A DNA stretch of 64,000 bases, taken from contig CAOLHI010002143.1 in assembly GCA_948474755.1 (NCBI GenBank), positions 1 through 64,000 on the forward strand, given 5' to 3'. Every line of letters starts with the position of its first letter. Position 1 is the stretch's first letter. The DNA is from Ctenosaura bakeri. Its lineage: Eukaryota > Chordata > Lepidosauria > Squamata > Iguanidae. The position numbers and the translations under genes are program-made. Shown piece after piece: positions 32,791-44,459 of this stretch. Under the pieces are notes generated by a model that was given only the letters and a program-made list of their open reading frames with translations, was not told where the DNA came from and made no database searches.

Positions 32791-34523
32791 TGATTGCTCT
32801 TAGCAAAAGTTATTCTCCCTGCAGTACCAACAGAAGTCTTCTGCTAGAACCTTATCAGACCTTGGAAAAGTTAATTTTAGGGGCTGGAATCCTTTTGGAG
32901 CATTACAAAGCTGTATCTCCTGCAATTGCACTATGCATAAAGATGTCATACAGCCAGAGCAACACATTATTACCAGTTCAGGATCCATGCTATTGCATAA
33001 TATTATTGCTAACTAGCAGCTATTGCACTTCAATCTGTTTGAAATCCACTTTTATCCAATGATGGAAATAACCTGTTAATGATCCCCTTTCCTACAATAA
33101 TTCTGTTACCTGTGGTAGTGTGATTTCTCAATAGCACTTGATAGCATTTCCTTCCTTAGCCGATCCAGTAGTGGGCATGGTGTGGGCATTCCCAGGTTGT
33201 CCCTCCATCAGCTTCTCCCATGACAAACTTTGCCCAACAACCTACAGATCACTTCTGGTGCTCCAGGGTGAGCATGGTAGCAGCAGCAAGAGGATCGCAC
33301 AATGTGGCAAGTTTGAAATCCGTCACCTCTCCGTGTTTGTTTTAACTTTCTCCTTCAAGTTAAAGTTTTTTATTTTTTAATATATTTTTTAGCATTATAG
33401 AGCAAAAATAGTGTACTGGTGCATCGTGACGTTACAACATTGCTGTGCTAGCATAGCTAAAAAGAAAAAAGAAAAAAAGAAAGAAACCCTGACCAATCAT
33501 GAGCTGTGGGGTGGGGAAAAGGCAGGAAAAAGGACTTGCCAATGATGCTATAATGTGGTGGAAACACTGGTGCCAACAATGCTACTCATCCACTTAAGCT
33601 GAAAGGGTGCGGTAGGGAGTGTTCAGAACCCAATACCATCACAGAAATGGCAGCACTGGGATTGAAATGGACCAACATGGTATTGAGGTATGGTGCATTA
33701 AGGCCCTTAGACACTGTACAAAGGGAAACTGTAGTAACTTTGAGACTGAGAGAAAGAAGTTTGTAGCATAAGCTTTTGTTGACTGAATGCACTGCAGGAG
33801 TAGACTCAGTCTATGAAATCTTATGCTACAAGTTTCTTTCTATTAATTAGTCTCAAAGGTGATACAATATTCCTTTGCATTCCAATCCAGAGTAACATGG
33901 ATATATCTTTGAATTCTACTTAGATAATGCTTAAACACTTATATGATACCCCTTTCTTCAACCAGTTCTCTACTGACCCACCAGTGCAACACTGCATGGG
34001 TGTCGCCCTGCTGTCTACCCCATGTCTACGCATCAAAAAGAAGAATTAGAATGGCTAGGAATCTTCCTGCCACAGCACCCACCTGCCACCACTGCCTCTG
34101 TTCTCATTAATAGGCCAGTGGAGTTTTATGTTCTGCTGATGTGTGCCAGGATCTTGTCCTTAACCTAAAACTCCCAGAATTCCCCAACTTGCATGACCAG
34201 TTTATCTCCACACAATTTATCTCCATGACCAGCTTATCTCTACAAAATTTGGATCCTCAGTGATGATGGTGATGATGGTAGTGGTGGTGGTGATGATGAT
34301 GATGCTGAGTAAAAGGTAGCATCAAGATCAACATACACACCCCTGTGTGTATCTGATTTAGTTATTGCTCAGTGCTGTGAGATATCTTCACAAAGTTATA
34401 TTCCACCACCTCTTCATGTTATAGAAATGATCTTGGTATTTCAAATTTTATTTGAAATAAATCAAAGTTTATTTCAGTGGAACCTAAGCTTTGGCAGGCT
34501 CTAAGCCACCTTGAGTCATGAAC
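32791..34523. other. Unassigned; GAT/GGT simple repeat near 34258
   Basis: No gene. 34258-34303 is an imperfect (GAT/GGT)n run. 34170-34195 has a hAT-MITE-like 'aaactcccagaattcccc'. A-rich GAAA words lie near 33460-33487. Confidence 0.4.
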
Positions 34524-35396
34524 TGTTATCACGGTTGTGATATGTCTGATGAGAGCACTAGATATCCTTTTGATATCAAATAATTTGGCCTTTGCTTGAC
34601 CTTTCTCTGCCACCCCACTCCATGTGTTTGCAGAGGTCTCCTGGACCAGCATGTACAGGCACGGCCATTAATGGTTGTACATTCCAAGACCCCATTCAGG
34701 CAGGCAATTTAAGCCTCTCAGTTGCTTTAGGGAAAAACCTCCCTGCAAACTGGCTCTGCTCTGCTCGGATCTACACAAAGCCATGCAGCCAAGAGCCAAG
34801 CCATTCTTTTGTATCAGGCTATTAGCACACTGGCCACGCTATTGTCTTAAAAGCTAAACCCATCATGCAGAACTTGACCTTTTCCAAATCCTTTGTCCAA
34901 CTCCAAATTTCCTTTGTTCTCACCGAGCATAGCATAGCCTGTAGGTAAACTCCACCCTATAAAAGGTCCCCACTTTTGGGACGTCTTTGGACTACTTTGG
35001 ACTTCCATCCCGCCTTTGCTGCTGGTAGTCTGAAGGAACTGCCCTCAGCGAGCCCCGCTGAACTTTCTTCCCCGGAACCCCGCTTCTCTCCAGGACTATG
35101 AGACCAGGTGTCGTATTGCCTTTCCTGAAAAAGCTCTCCGTTTCTATTTCTCAGCTAGTTAGTTTATGTCTTGTCTTTTGTGTTTCTTGTTCTAATAAAA
35201 TACTGTTTGTTACTCTGAAAACCTTGTCTAGCCGCTCTCTGACCTGACGCTGTATACATAGGGTTAAAAGATGCTTGCTAAAGTTACCCTGCCTCTCGTT
35301 TAGCCGAGAGAGAGTGCTCAAGCTAAATTCCCCAACTTGTGTTTTTATTTTGTTATTCGGGCACCCCTCCCAGGACCCCCAACACACAGGGTAACA
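34524..35396 (+). mobile_element. Solo LTR, 873 bp, GAAC duplication
   Basis: Begins TGTTATCACGG and ends CAGGGTAACA, with the exact 4-bp duplication GAAC (34520-34523, 35397-35400). A TATA box (CTATAAAAGG, about 34957) and AATAAA (about 35195) are in the right order for promoter and polyadenylation signals. No internal gag/pol sequence is nearby. Same family as 57222-58034, which lies in reverse. The family could be Ty3/Gypsy or endogenous retrovirus; the LTR does not decide. Confidence 0.92.
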
Positions 35397-35400
35397 GAAC

Positions 35401-35597
35401 CCCCTTCACACCAGGCAACTATAATACTGCTAATGCCCTTGCAATGTCCTATGGAATCATGGAATCTGCAGTTTAGGGAGAGATCTTTAGTATTCTCATC
35501 CAATGAGCTCTAATACTTGAGTTACAATCCCCAGGATTCCACAGGATGGCAGTTCAAGTGAAGTCAGAGTACAATAATTGTATCACCTGAACGGGCC
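35401..35597 (-). mobile_element. Old palindromic MITE copy at an LTR insertion edge
   Basis: 'cttgcaatgtcctatggaatcatgg', 'gcagtttagggaga' and 'ccccaggattccacaggat' follow the palindromic family in minus order. The right end is CCTGAACGGGCC. Its left end abuts the LTR duplication, so the LTR seems to have landed at or beside the MITE's terminus. Confidence 0.6.
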
Positions 35598-35742
35598 TTT
35601 GATTTTTTTGGGGGAAAGGCAAGGCAGGATATGAATAAAGTTTTAATAAATTGCTAGCACCAAGTGCTATGAGTCCACCAAGCTGCTAAGTCTTCTTGTG
35701 TACAGAGGCAGAGCACATGTCTACTTTTCAAGGACCAACCTA

Positions 35743-35885
35743 GGCCATTTCTTTATAGAATCCTGGGGTTACCAGTTTAGGGAGGGGCATTTAGAATTCT
35801 CAGCCAGTAAACTACAAACCCCAGAACTCCATAGGATCTTGATAGTGGAATAATAGCACTGTAACACTATAGTGCAGAAATAGCC
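35743..35885 (-). mobile_element. Palindromic MITE, internally deleted, CTA duplication
   Basis: 143 bp. Starts GGCCATTTCTTTATAGAATCC, where about 60 bp of the left arm are missing, and ends GTGCAGAAATAGCC. Exact 3-bp duplication CTA (35740-35742, 35886-35888). Confidence 0.85.
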
Positions 35886-36027
35886 CTAGCTAAACACAGA
35901 GAAACTCAACTCCAGAAAGGTGACCATATGGTGACAAATAGGCCGCAGCACCTATGAATGGATGAGTTGTGTTCTGTCTTGATTCGTGCACTGATGGCAT
36001 CAAAGATTTTCAAGGTAGTGAAGACTA

Positions 36028-36207
36028 GAACATTTCCGCACGACAGTCTTATAGCACGATGATTCCACTTTCAACCTCCTATGGAATCCTGGGGTTTGCA
36101 GTTCCGGGAGGGACTGGCCAGCCCCTCCCGGAACTGCAAACCCCAGGATTCCATAGGAGGTTGAAAGTGGAATCATCGCGCTATAAGAGTGTCATGCGGA
36201 AATGGCC
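36028..36207. mobile_element. Near-perfect foldback MITE, subfamily B, second copy
   Basis: 180 bp. Arms of about 85 bp pair almost completely around GGGACTGGCCAGCCCC. Includes CTTATAGCACGATGATTCC at left and its complement at right. Ends GAACATTTCCGCAC and GCGGAAATGGCC. Matches 8548-8728 in architecture and lacks the GAGCTC centre of the standard copies. Confidence 0.88.
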
Positions 36208-36455
36208 GGTAAAAAGGGAGCTCTTTAAGCTGGACCTCTAGCAGTTAGCCTCCATTAACTTAGCTTCATTAACTAATGACACCTTGTTGTTTGGTTCTTG
36301 GGCAAGTCACCTTATTTCTAGCTTCATCAGGTAACCTGTCAATTGGGATACGATTTAGCATGTTTGAATCAATTGCTTTTAATTTAATAGACACAGGTGT
36401 TTGTTTTAAAGCAAATAGACTGTGTGTAAGAGATTGTGTGGGGTGGGGAGAGAGG

Positions 36456-36661
36456 GGGCCCTTCTGCGCTACACTGTTATAGGCCATTATTCCACGTTCA
36501 ATATCCTGTGGAATTCTGGGGTTTGTAGTGTACTGAGGCCAAAGAGCTCCCTGACTGAGAATTCTAGAGGCCCCTCCCTAAACTGCAAGCCCCAGGATTC
36601 CACAGGATGTTGAAAGTGGAAAGTATAATAGCACTGTAACAGTGTAGTGTGGGAAGGGCCC
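36456..36661 (+). mobile_element. Palindromic MITE, AGG duplication
   Basis: 206 bp, ends GGGCCCTTCTGCGC and GTGTGGGAAGGGCCC, exact 3-bp duplication AGG (36453-36455, 36662-36664). Standard centre GAGCTCCCTGACTGAG. Confidence 0.88.
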
Positions 36662-36814
36662 AGGGAGAGACAGAGAACAAATGGACTGGTACTATATCCG
36701 TTTGTCATGTTGGTAACTGATTGTGTGAAACACTCCATTTTTAGAGATGTAAGAATTGCCACAAAAAGTATAATAGGGGAAAATGATCAGCGGTGCATCA
36801 CTGAGTGAAACTAT

Positions 36815-37321
36815 GGCCATTTCCACATGGGGGTAAAACTCCGCCTCCAGATGATGGGAGACGGACATCGTTCACACCGCCGGGCGATCTAGTGCGGTTG
36901 GAAAAGGTGAGGCTCCACACCTCCAACCGCTCGAGTGCCGCTCGAGTGCCGCCGCAAGGGTGGCGCTGCGAGTTTTTTAAAAACCACCTTCCCAGGTGGT
37001 TTTTACGAAACTCGCCCGCACTAATCCGCCGCTGCTCCTGGTGTGAACCTGCAGAGACGCATTAGTGCGTCTCTGCAGATCTGCCCGGGGGCGGGCTTCC
37101 GGCTGGCGCGCTGCCCTGATTGGCGGAGCGCCGCCGGAAGCCGCCAGCCGCCATTTTGGGCACCGCCGAACGCCGCAGAATGCCGCCGAAATTCGGCGGC
37201 GTGTGGAGCGGCGGAGCCGCGCTCCCCACAGGGACGGAGCGGGGTGGAGAAAACCGCACGCAGGTAATCTCCGCCCCTGTGTGCGCCGCCCCGTTTGGGC
37301 TCCCCGCGTGTGAAAAGGGCC
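36815..37321 (+). mobile_element. 507-bp GC-rich GGCC-ended MITE, TAT duplication
   Basis: Ends GGCCATTTCCACATGGGG and CCGCGTGTGAAAAGGGCC, exact 3-bp duplication TAT (36812-36814, 37322-37324). Inside is a hairpin of AAAACCACC and GGTGGTTTT near 36978-37003, and a CpG-rich right half with GCCGCCGGAAGCCGCC. Related to 48619-49044 ('gcagatctgcc', 'gtgtggagcggcgg'). Overlapping ORFs on both strands come from GC richness. Confidence 0.88.
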
Positions 37322-37324
37322 TAT

Positions 37325-38069
37325 GGTTAGGCATTTGTTACAGTTTATAAAACCCTGGTGATATATTCACAATTTACCCACTAGGAAAACTGCACCATGT
37401 TAGAAACCAAAACAAAGCAGCCACTGTACTCTAGAGGGCTAGAGAGCAAACACAAGCGACACATATGGTGCTTGAACCTTGGGGATCAATTCGTATGCAT
37501 GATAGCCAGTACAGTCTAATCTGGCTGGAGGAATTCTTTCTCTTCCTTTGCTATAACTGTGTAACCCAGCAGTGCTGCCAGATATAACATTAAGCAAAAG
37601 ACAGTGGGACTTTTATCTGAAATCAGTATGTTGCCTTTTCTTTACATGTAAGCTGTATTATTGCTTCTGTCTACTGTGTGCCGCCCACAACTGACAGAGA
37701 ACAGCAGTAAAGCTCCTTTTGTGTTTAAGTGATCACAATGGCTCCTTAGTCCTAGTTCTTCTTACTTAAAAGAGAAAATGCTGAGAGAGAGATTTTGTGT
37801 CCAGATATATTTTTTTCCTTGTATATGTAATTAAATCTACCTTCAGTCAGATTATGTGCAGATAGTGGTAATGATCATGGGGAGAAGGCATCTGTTTGGG
37901 TTTAGATTTCTGCTCAGTGCCTTTCTCTTAGTTGCTTCCATGAATTTGCCTCTTGACATGTTAAAGTGATCACTTTATGTAAGCAAAGATGGCAGCAAGG
38001 TTGTGCTTGTACACTCTAAAAGAAATGTAGGAAAAATGGAATGGTGGCGGCAAGGATGATGTAGTAGCA
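37325..38069. other. Unassigned sequence
   Basis: No repeat or gene recognised. Confidence 0.35.
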
Positions 38070-38175
38070 GCAACAGCAGCAGATATTTATTTATTAAATT
38101 TACATATCCCCACCTTTCTGCCAAAAATGGTGCTCAAGTTAACATTAACTTTAATTTTATTTTTTTTTTAAAAAT
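38070..38175 (-). mobile_element. LINE 3' tail, minus strand
   Basis: 'atttatttattaaatttacatatccccacctttctgccaaaaatggtgctcaag' is the complement of the common LINE terminus. A CAG-rich stretch precedes it. Confidence 0.6.
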
Positions 38176-38634
38176 CTATATAAAGGAAATTAAATGCCTG
38201 TTACTACATCACGCAAATATAGTTGAATGGACTTTCACCAAGTTTGCAAGGTATTTTGGGATGGTTTGACTTAAAATATACATTATGTGATATATACAAA
38301 ATTCATCTAGGGGGTGGGGGTACCCTCTTATTTTTTTAAACTGGATTTCAACCCCGTTTTATTTTTTTCATTCATACAGAGCAATGTTGCACATCGTTTG
38401 AAAGATTTCAGTGAGCTGAGTTTCAAAAAGTTTGGCCGCAACTATACCAGTAAAATTAAGCTTCAGTACATTTGTCTGTTTGTGTGTATCTCACATATAA
38501 ATGGGTAGATAGATTTTCATCATATATGGAAGGAAAGTTTGCTATTGTCTGGCAAGCTCAAGTATTTTTTGCATCCATACAGAGGGGTGCTTGGTGGCTG
38601 ATCAAGAGAGGCATGCTCTGTTTTGGACAACTGA
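38176..38634. other. Unassigned sequence
   Basis: AT-rich; a 64-codon ORF at 38314 has no family resemblance. Confidence 0.35.
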
Positions 38635-38836
38635 GGCCATTTCCGCCCTACACTGTTATAGTGCTATTATTCCACTTTTAACATCCTGTGGAATTCTGGG
38701 GTTTGCAGTTTCCTGAGGCCAAAGAGCTCTCTGGCTGAGAATTCTAAATGCCCCTCCCTAAACTGCAAACCCCAAGATTCCATAGGATGTTGAAAGTGGA
38801 ATAACAGCGGTATAACAGGATAGTGCGGAAATGGCC
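38635..38836 (+). mobile_element. Palindromic MITE, standard copy
   Basis: 202 bp, ends GGCCATTTCCGCCC and GTGCGGAAATGGCC; centre GAGCTCTCTGGCTGAG. Flanks TGA and AGA share only part, so the duplication is decayed. Confidence 0.87.
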
Positions 38837-38989
38837 AGAGCCTAATGAACAAAGTGAGGAAAGTCTGTGCATCCAATGAGGTAGGTGCTTATCCTCCAGA
38901 GCAGCTGAACAACAATTAAAAATGGTTTAATATTCTCTGAAGAAACACTGGGTATTACTACTAGTCTTAATTAAAACACAGCATGATTT

Positions 38990-39560
38990 CAAATTAATTA
39001 AAACATAGTTAAAATACAGCAATAATACCCATAGCATTCAATCCATTTAAATCCTTTTGGCAATGGATCAGTTTACATGCCAGAAGTGTGCCTGAATACA
39101 AATGCCTTTGCTTTCCATCTGAGGTACAACAGAGAAGGAAACCACCGAGCTTTCCTTAGCCAGAGCGTTCCACAATTCAGCAGTGGCCATTGAGAAGGAG
39201 CTTTCTCATATCCACATGAAATGTGTTTGCAGTGGCAGTGGGAACCAGAGGAAGGCCCTCCCTAAAGAACTTAAATCTCAGGCAGACTTGTATGGGAGAA
39301 TATGGTTGTTCATACACACTGGTTCTAAGACATCTAAGGATTTATGGGTCAAGGCCATCATTATGATTTGTGTCTGGAAACAGCCTGGTAGTCAGAGAAG
39401 ATGTAGTAATAAACTCTTGTTCCCTGAACAAAGGTTTCTCAGAACTCCAAATCTGAAGGTCTACATAGTTCTAAGGGGCCTCTTTCAGATGTTAACCAAG
39501 CCCTGTATAACTTGTGACCCAATAAAATGGAATGCAGTCATGTATGCCGACCATGTATTT
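38990..39560 (-). mobile_element. Old LINE (L2/CR1-like) 3' UTR, minus strand
   Basis: Follows a 3' UTR common in squamates: 'gccagagcgttccacaattcagcagtggccattgagaagg', 'aaccagaggaaggccctccc', 'ttatgggtcaaggccatcat'. Heavily diverged; no coding part. I am unsure of the exact LINE clade. Confidence 0.55.
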
Positions 39561-40764
39561 TTGTAGTCCAAAACAAGCATCATAGTCATATGGGTTACTC
39601 GGCTTTTGGCACCCAGTTGGTGGGCTGTGATTTGGTATGGTGGGTCATAAGTTGTGCAAATCAACTGCAGTGCCCTGGTGTCCTGGCTTCCCATGACAGA
39701 AACAGAGTCAGTTTCGGTTTAAGCATTGCCACTACAACAGGGAATAATGTGTGGTGTTACTGTGGAAGACTGCTTCTACAACCTTTAAAGAGAAGTTTGT
39801 TTGTTTTTTTAAAAAAAATCCTATATCGTGTACATATTTTCCTTTAATGGTGCAGATTTTTCTTCCTGTAAGTGGCTTCTAATTTCATATAAAATTGTTT
39901 TGTCTTACATAGAGTTCATTATTTGTCTGCTCTGGTACCATCTACCACCGGCTGTCGCTCTCCAGGGCAAAGGTCTTTCCCGGGGTCCTTCTTTCCCAAG
40001 CTTTCCCAAGTCCCTTTGGGACCTTCTACATACAAAACATATGCCCTGCCCACGGCTGTGAGCTGCTTTAAACAGGCAATATTTAACATGTGACAACAGC
40101 ATGCTTTTGAGTCAGGCGTAATGCTCACATCTCTTTAGGACATTTTCATGCTAAGATCTTTCTCCAGTAGTTCCCATGGAGAACTTTGTTCACCAGCATC
40201 ATTGGCCTAGTTCATTGCAAGAACAGTATCTGATTTTTTTATGTAAAAATGGTAAAAAGCCCAAAATAATCAGATGATGTTGTTTGGAGGGGAAAAAAAA
40301 AAAGATTTGAGGTGCTGACTGATGTGAGATTTTAAAGTTCAGATGTTAGATATGCTTACATAAGGCCTATCTTCCTTCCTACCATAGAAAATTTGTGAGA
40401 AAAGCTTTTGTGAAGCTATTTTTGCCATTTACTTAGCAGGGCATTATCCTTGCCAGTGGGAACACCCTTTTTTGGATGTGGGAAATGAATATCCTTCTTC
40501 TCCACAGACTTTTGAGCACCCGAGTTATCTCTGGAATCTATTGAACAATGGCTTTATTTCTACTTTTCTTTTTTTCTTCTTCTACTTTTCTATTTTCCTT
40601 GTCTGCTTTTCTTTTCTTTCTTAGCTCAAGTTAAACGAGGACTGAATATGTAATGTTCATCCGCTAGCTGTTGCTTTCTAATTATATCGCACCCATGCAC
40701 AACTTTGCACTAAAAAGAAAGGAAGGCAAATGAATTTACACTTTTAAAAATCTAATGATGTTTT
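39561..40764. other. Unassigned; pyrimidine-rich near 40560-40625
   Basis: No gene. 40560-40625 is C/T-rich. 40625-40735 is complex non-repetitive sequence that could be conserved non-coding DNA. Confidence 0.35.
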
Positions 40765-40893
40765 AATGTGATAACTTGTTTAATTGTGTTTTAACCTTTT
40801 TTTATTATCATGTTTTAACTTTGTCTTGTTTTAGCCTTGTAAGATGTCTTGGTTCTTATGCTGGAAGAAAGGCAGAATATAAATAAAATAAAA
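40765..40893 (+). mobile_element. LINE 3' end (L2/CR1-like)
   Basis: 'tgttttagccttgtaagatgtcttgg', 'ctggaagaaaggcagaatataaa' then (TAAAA)n: the standard terminus. Confidence 0.7.
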
Positions 40894-42529
40894 TAAGGCA
40901 AAAATGAAAGTCATGGGGGAGTAAAGTCAGACTCCTTTCTGTACTCGAATACACACAAACCAGTAGTTCAAAATACATGCATGCCTGTAGCTGTGAATGG
41001 TCTCTACACCCATCACAAGCATAGCTGAGCAGATGCATAGTAGTGGGACTTCTATCTTTGATGGCTGTGTTTTCATGTACTTTGCTGGGACAGGACATGG
41101 TTTATACATGCATGAATCACAGCTACATCCATTTGACTACAAAACAATATTGTTAAGAAAGCAGCATGCGCAGTGTAAGAGACAAAGGTTTGTTTCTTCC
41201 AGCTATGTGAGAGAAAATGCTATTGAAGGAAATGATTATGCTAAGGGGTCTGTTTGCAAAACTTCACTCAAAGCAGCAAAATATTTATATATGCTTCCTA
41301 TGTAAGTGACACATTTCCTTTATAAGCCCTCATACATGGGTACACAGGTTCTGTCCACAGGCATTGTCAGCAGCTGTTTTGGGAAAGGTCACTACAGGAA
41401 TTGCCATAGCTGTTTTTGTGTACCAGATGGGGCCAGCTCTTTTGTTAGGCTGAGCGAGCTGACCATCTCAGGTTTGGGATGGCATAACAAGGTAGCAATG
41501 AGTTCATTATCTAATTGTATTTTTACTGCCAGAGATGTGGAGTTGTGCTTGTGAGATTCCTCATGCCATGTGCCAAAAGGACTGCCTCATTTGGATATGA
41601 TGCACATTGACTTGGGTGGGGTGGAGTCTGGACAGGTACTCCTTGCCCATGTTAAAGTTTCTGCCTTTCATCACATACACAGTTGTGTTCAGTAAATAAG
41701 CAGAGTTTTCTTGATCTTTTGCCTTTACCATTATGAGAAGGGCCCAATATTCTCTAGCCACCTCTAGCCATATTCTACCACCTAGGATGAATCAGACACA
41801 AGGACTTGCAGATAACCTTTAAAACAAATAAAAGACTTCATTTTTCTCTATCAATTCCAATACAGCAGCATACATTTGTTATTTCCCCTCTAGAATACTA
41901 GCTGTTGTGCCGTTAACACCAACAAAGAATTAATGGGCCACTTGAAGCATTTTCATGCTTGGAGATCAAGCATAGCATCGACAAAAAGATACACATATAT
42001 CTTGAACTATTTTTTAATGTTCTTACTAACTCCTGACCACAATTTAATTTTATTTTCACTCTGGCAAACACAACAAAAGCAAACACATGTTCTAGCAATT
42101 CTAGTGTGATCTTTTCATTTTGTCACTTTTTATTTTACTGTGAGGCAAGAATTTCACTGCTTCTTTGTTTTTAGGTTACTTTAAAGAAGGTGTGTTTTAC
42201 ACATGTCATCCTAACAACTAGCTGGTTCAAACAAACTGTTCTTATTAAGGGGTTTTCCAGGCAATTTCTTCCCGAGTCTGATGAACTGTATGCAAACTAT
42301 TACTCATTTCTTGCTGGGAATTCACTCCTTCTCTAACCTATAAACTAAGCTTCAAAGAATCTTGGATGATATTGCTCTATGAACAGGGCTAGCGTTCTCT
42401 GAGAATTCCTACCCCTCAAGTAACAACAATAACAATAAAACTGCAACTGTTGTTATTTAACCTTGTTCCACAAAATATCTCAAACATGCAAAAGGCTAAC
42501 TTTAAAATGTAATTGAACAGTCAATAACA
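40894..42529. other. Unassigned sequence
   Basis: No repeat family recognised. ORFs up to 102 codons overlap on opposite strands near 41000 and have no domain. Confidence 0.35.
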
Positions 42530-43080
42530 TTAAAACACACAATTAAAGATAATAAAAAATAGTTAAGAACAATGCAATTAAAAACAGCTTATCAAGAGCC
42601 CTTTCTGTAAAAGCCTTGAGTTCTCTAACGCATATGGACAAAACAGCAATGAAAGGTTATTATATCTGCCCTATAACAACCACTGAGAATTTCCTGTCTT
42701 GTATTCCACACCAGCCATGCTCATGAGCATCGTGGAAGTGATAGAAGGGTTTGTTCCGAGGATTTCCAAGCCTGGGCAGGCTCATATGGGGGTATACAGT
42801 TCCTCTGAAAGCCTGAACCTAAGCCACATAAGAGTTTATAGGTCATAACTAGTACTTTGAATTCTAAACAGAAACAGCCAGGTAGGCAGTGGAACTCTTG
42901 TAGCAAGAAAGTCATATGCTCCCTATAACCAACCCCCGGTTAACAGTCTGGTTGCAGGCTTTGTACCAACTGAACTTTCCAAAAATTTCAAAGGCAAGAA
43001 TCCAAATGGAACATAACCACGTAGAATGTAACACTGTGGCACTTTTGCCTTTCATTCTCAAATCTTACGTAGCCAGTGTT
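42530..43080 (-). mobile_element. Old LINE (L2/CR1-like) 3' UTR, second copy, minus strand
   Basis: 'aaaaacagcttatcaagagccc', 'gtttataggtcataactagtactttgaattc', 'aacagccaggtaggcagtgg', 'ccggttaacagtctggttgcaggctttgtaccaactgaa'. This is the same squamate 3' UTR type as 38990-39560, but covering its further part. Confidence 0.6.
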
Positions 43081-44397
43081 CTATAATGCATAGTATTGTT
43101 ATTTCCCTTTGTGTTTGTTATTTGATGCCGTCAGTGTGCATGGTGGCTTAGATGGCAGAAAAAGGAGAATGTCATGCTCTGAGCAGCTTAGAACCTAAAA
43201 TGAAATCCCAGAGAAACAAAAGAGGAAGGAGAGAAGTGGAGGACAAAGGAAAGAAGGATCAAATTTAATACATGTTAAGAAGAGGTGTCTTTCATTTGGT
43301 GAAAGACACCAGTTTTTCATAGCATGTGATTGTCCTCAATTATGTAGTTTGTTTAGTGTGTTTTGTTTGTTCAGTGGAAGAGAAACACCTCTTAGTTTTC
43401 AGATTGCTGAAGGACATGCCTCTGAGGAGAACCTATTGGGAATAAGAAAATGTGTCAATTGGAAGGAATACACATGTCCATTATGGCCTGAAGTTATTCA
43501 GTTACATGTATTTGGGTATATTTAAAGCAGGGCATGGGTATATAGTTGGCAGTAGTAATTGCTAAGCTACTTTCTTTGAGAAAAGAGATGGACTGAAGTG
43601 GGTTCACAAGAAAGGCAAAATTCCAATGAATGTCCTTAGGAAAAGATTTTGGAACTATTTTCTCACTGTTAGGATTTTCACGGGATATGGTAAAATGACA
43701 TTTTTAAATTGTCCAGTGCCTGACAATCAATTATCACAACTGCCTGGCCCTCCCATACCAATATGTATCTGAATATAAGGTAAGATAAAGATAACATATA
43801 GGGAAGGTAGGAACATGCATCTTTGAACAAATACTACTTCAAGATGTGGTGATGGGTTCCTAGACACCAAGTGCAACGTGCACAGAACTAAGTGCAAGGG
43901 CTTTAGCCTTGATGCAGAGATTACAGGAAACTTTCCTTTTCTCTTTTGTGACTCGCCACAGGCTACTTTTATTCCTTTCTAATGGCAAGTTCTGCACCTT
44001 TATCAGCACTATGAATGGAAGGAGAGAGAAAGGTGATTAAGAAACAGAGCTAAAAATTATAAAATGAACAAAAGATTTCAGCTTCCATCTTTTTCAGTTG
44101 CTAAAGATGAAACTGGTGAGTTGTATCCATGGTGAAAACAGTCTGCTTTCAGCATTCTTCAGTGGATGGTGGTATTATCCTGTAGGCTGAGGGCTTGTGG
44201 TATTGCGCTCTTAAAACTGTGAATCCAGAAATGAATCCAGAAATTCTCCCTTTTGTTCAAAATGCCTGAAAGAGATGGTCTGTCAATACCAAGCAGGGAC
44301 AAATACTGCCAGTTTCATCTCTAGTGACTGAGGAGGATGGAAGCTGAAACATTTTGCTCATTTTGTATTTTATAGTTCTGTTTGTTAATCACTTCAA
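43081..44397. other. Unassigned sequence
   Basis: No family or gene recognised; no ORF above 60 codons is credible. Confidence 0.35.
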
Positions 44398-44459
44398 TAT
44401 GTGTGTGTGTGTGTGTGTGCATACGTGCATGCACGCATGCGCATGCGCATTTGTGTGGT
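44398..44459. repeat. (GT)n with GCATGC extension, Z-DNA-prone
   Basis: From 44398 to about 44450 purine and pyrimidine alternate without a break: (GT)n, then GCATACGTGCATGCACGCAT and GCGCATGCGCAT. Such runs favour left-handed DNA. The ORFs reading Cys/Val or Met/Arg/Ala repeats are artefacts. Confidence 0.92.

Noticed and set aside
34524..35396. Full endogenous retrovirus
   Set aside because: Only one LTR with matching duplications and no internal sequence: a solo LTR.
36805..37350. ORFs of 74-90 codons on both strands
   Set aside because: Same reason: they lie in the GC-rich MITE 36815-37321.
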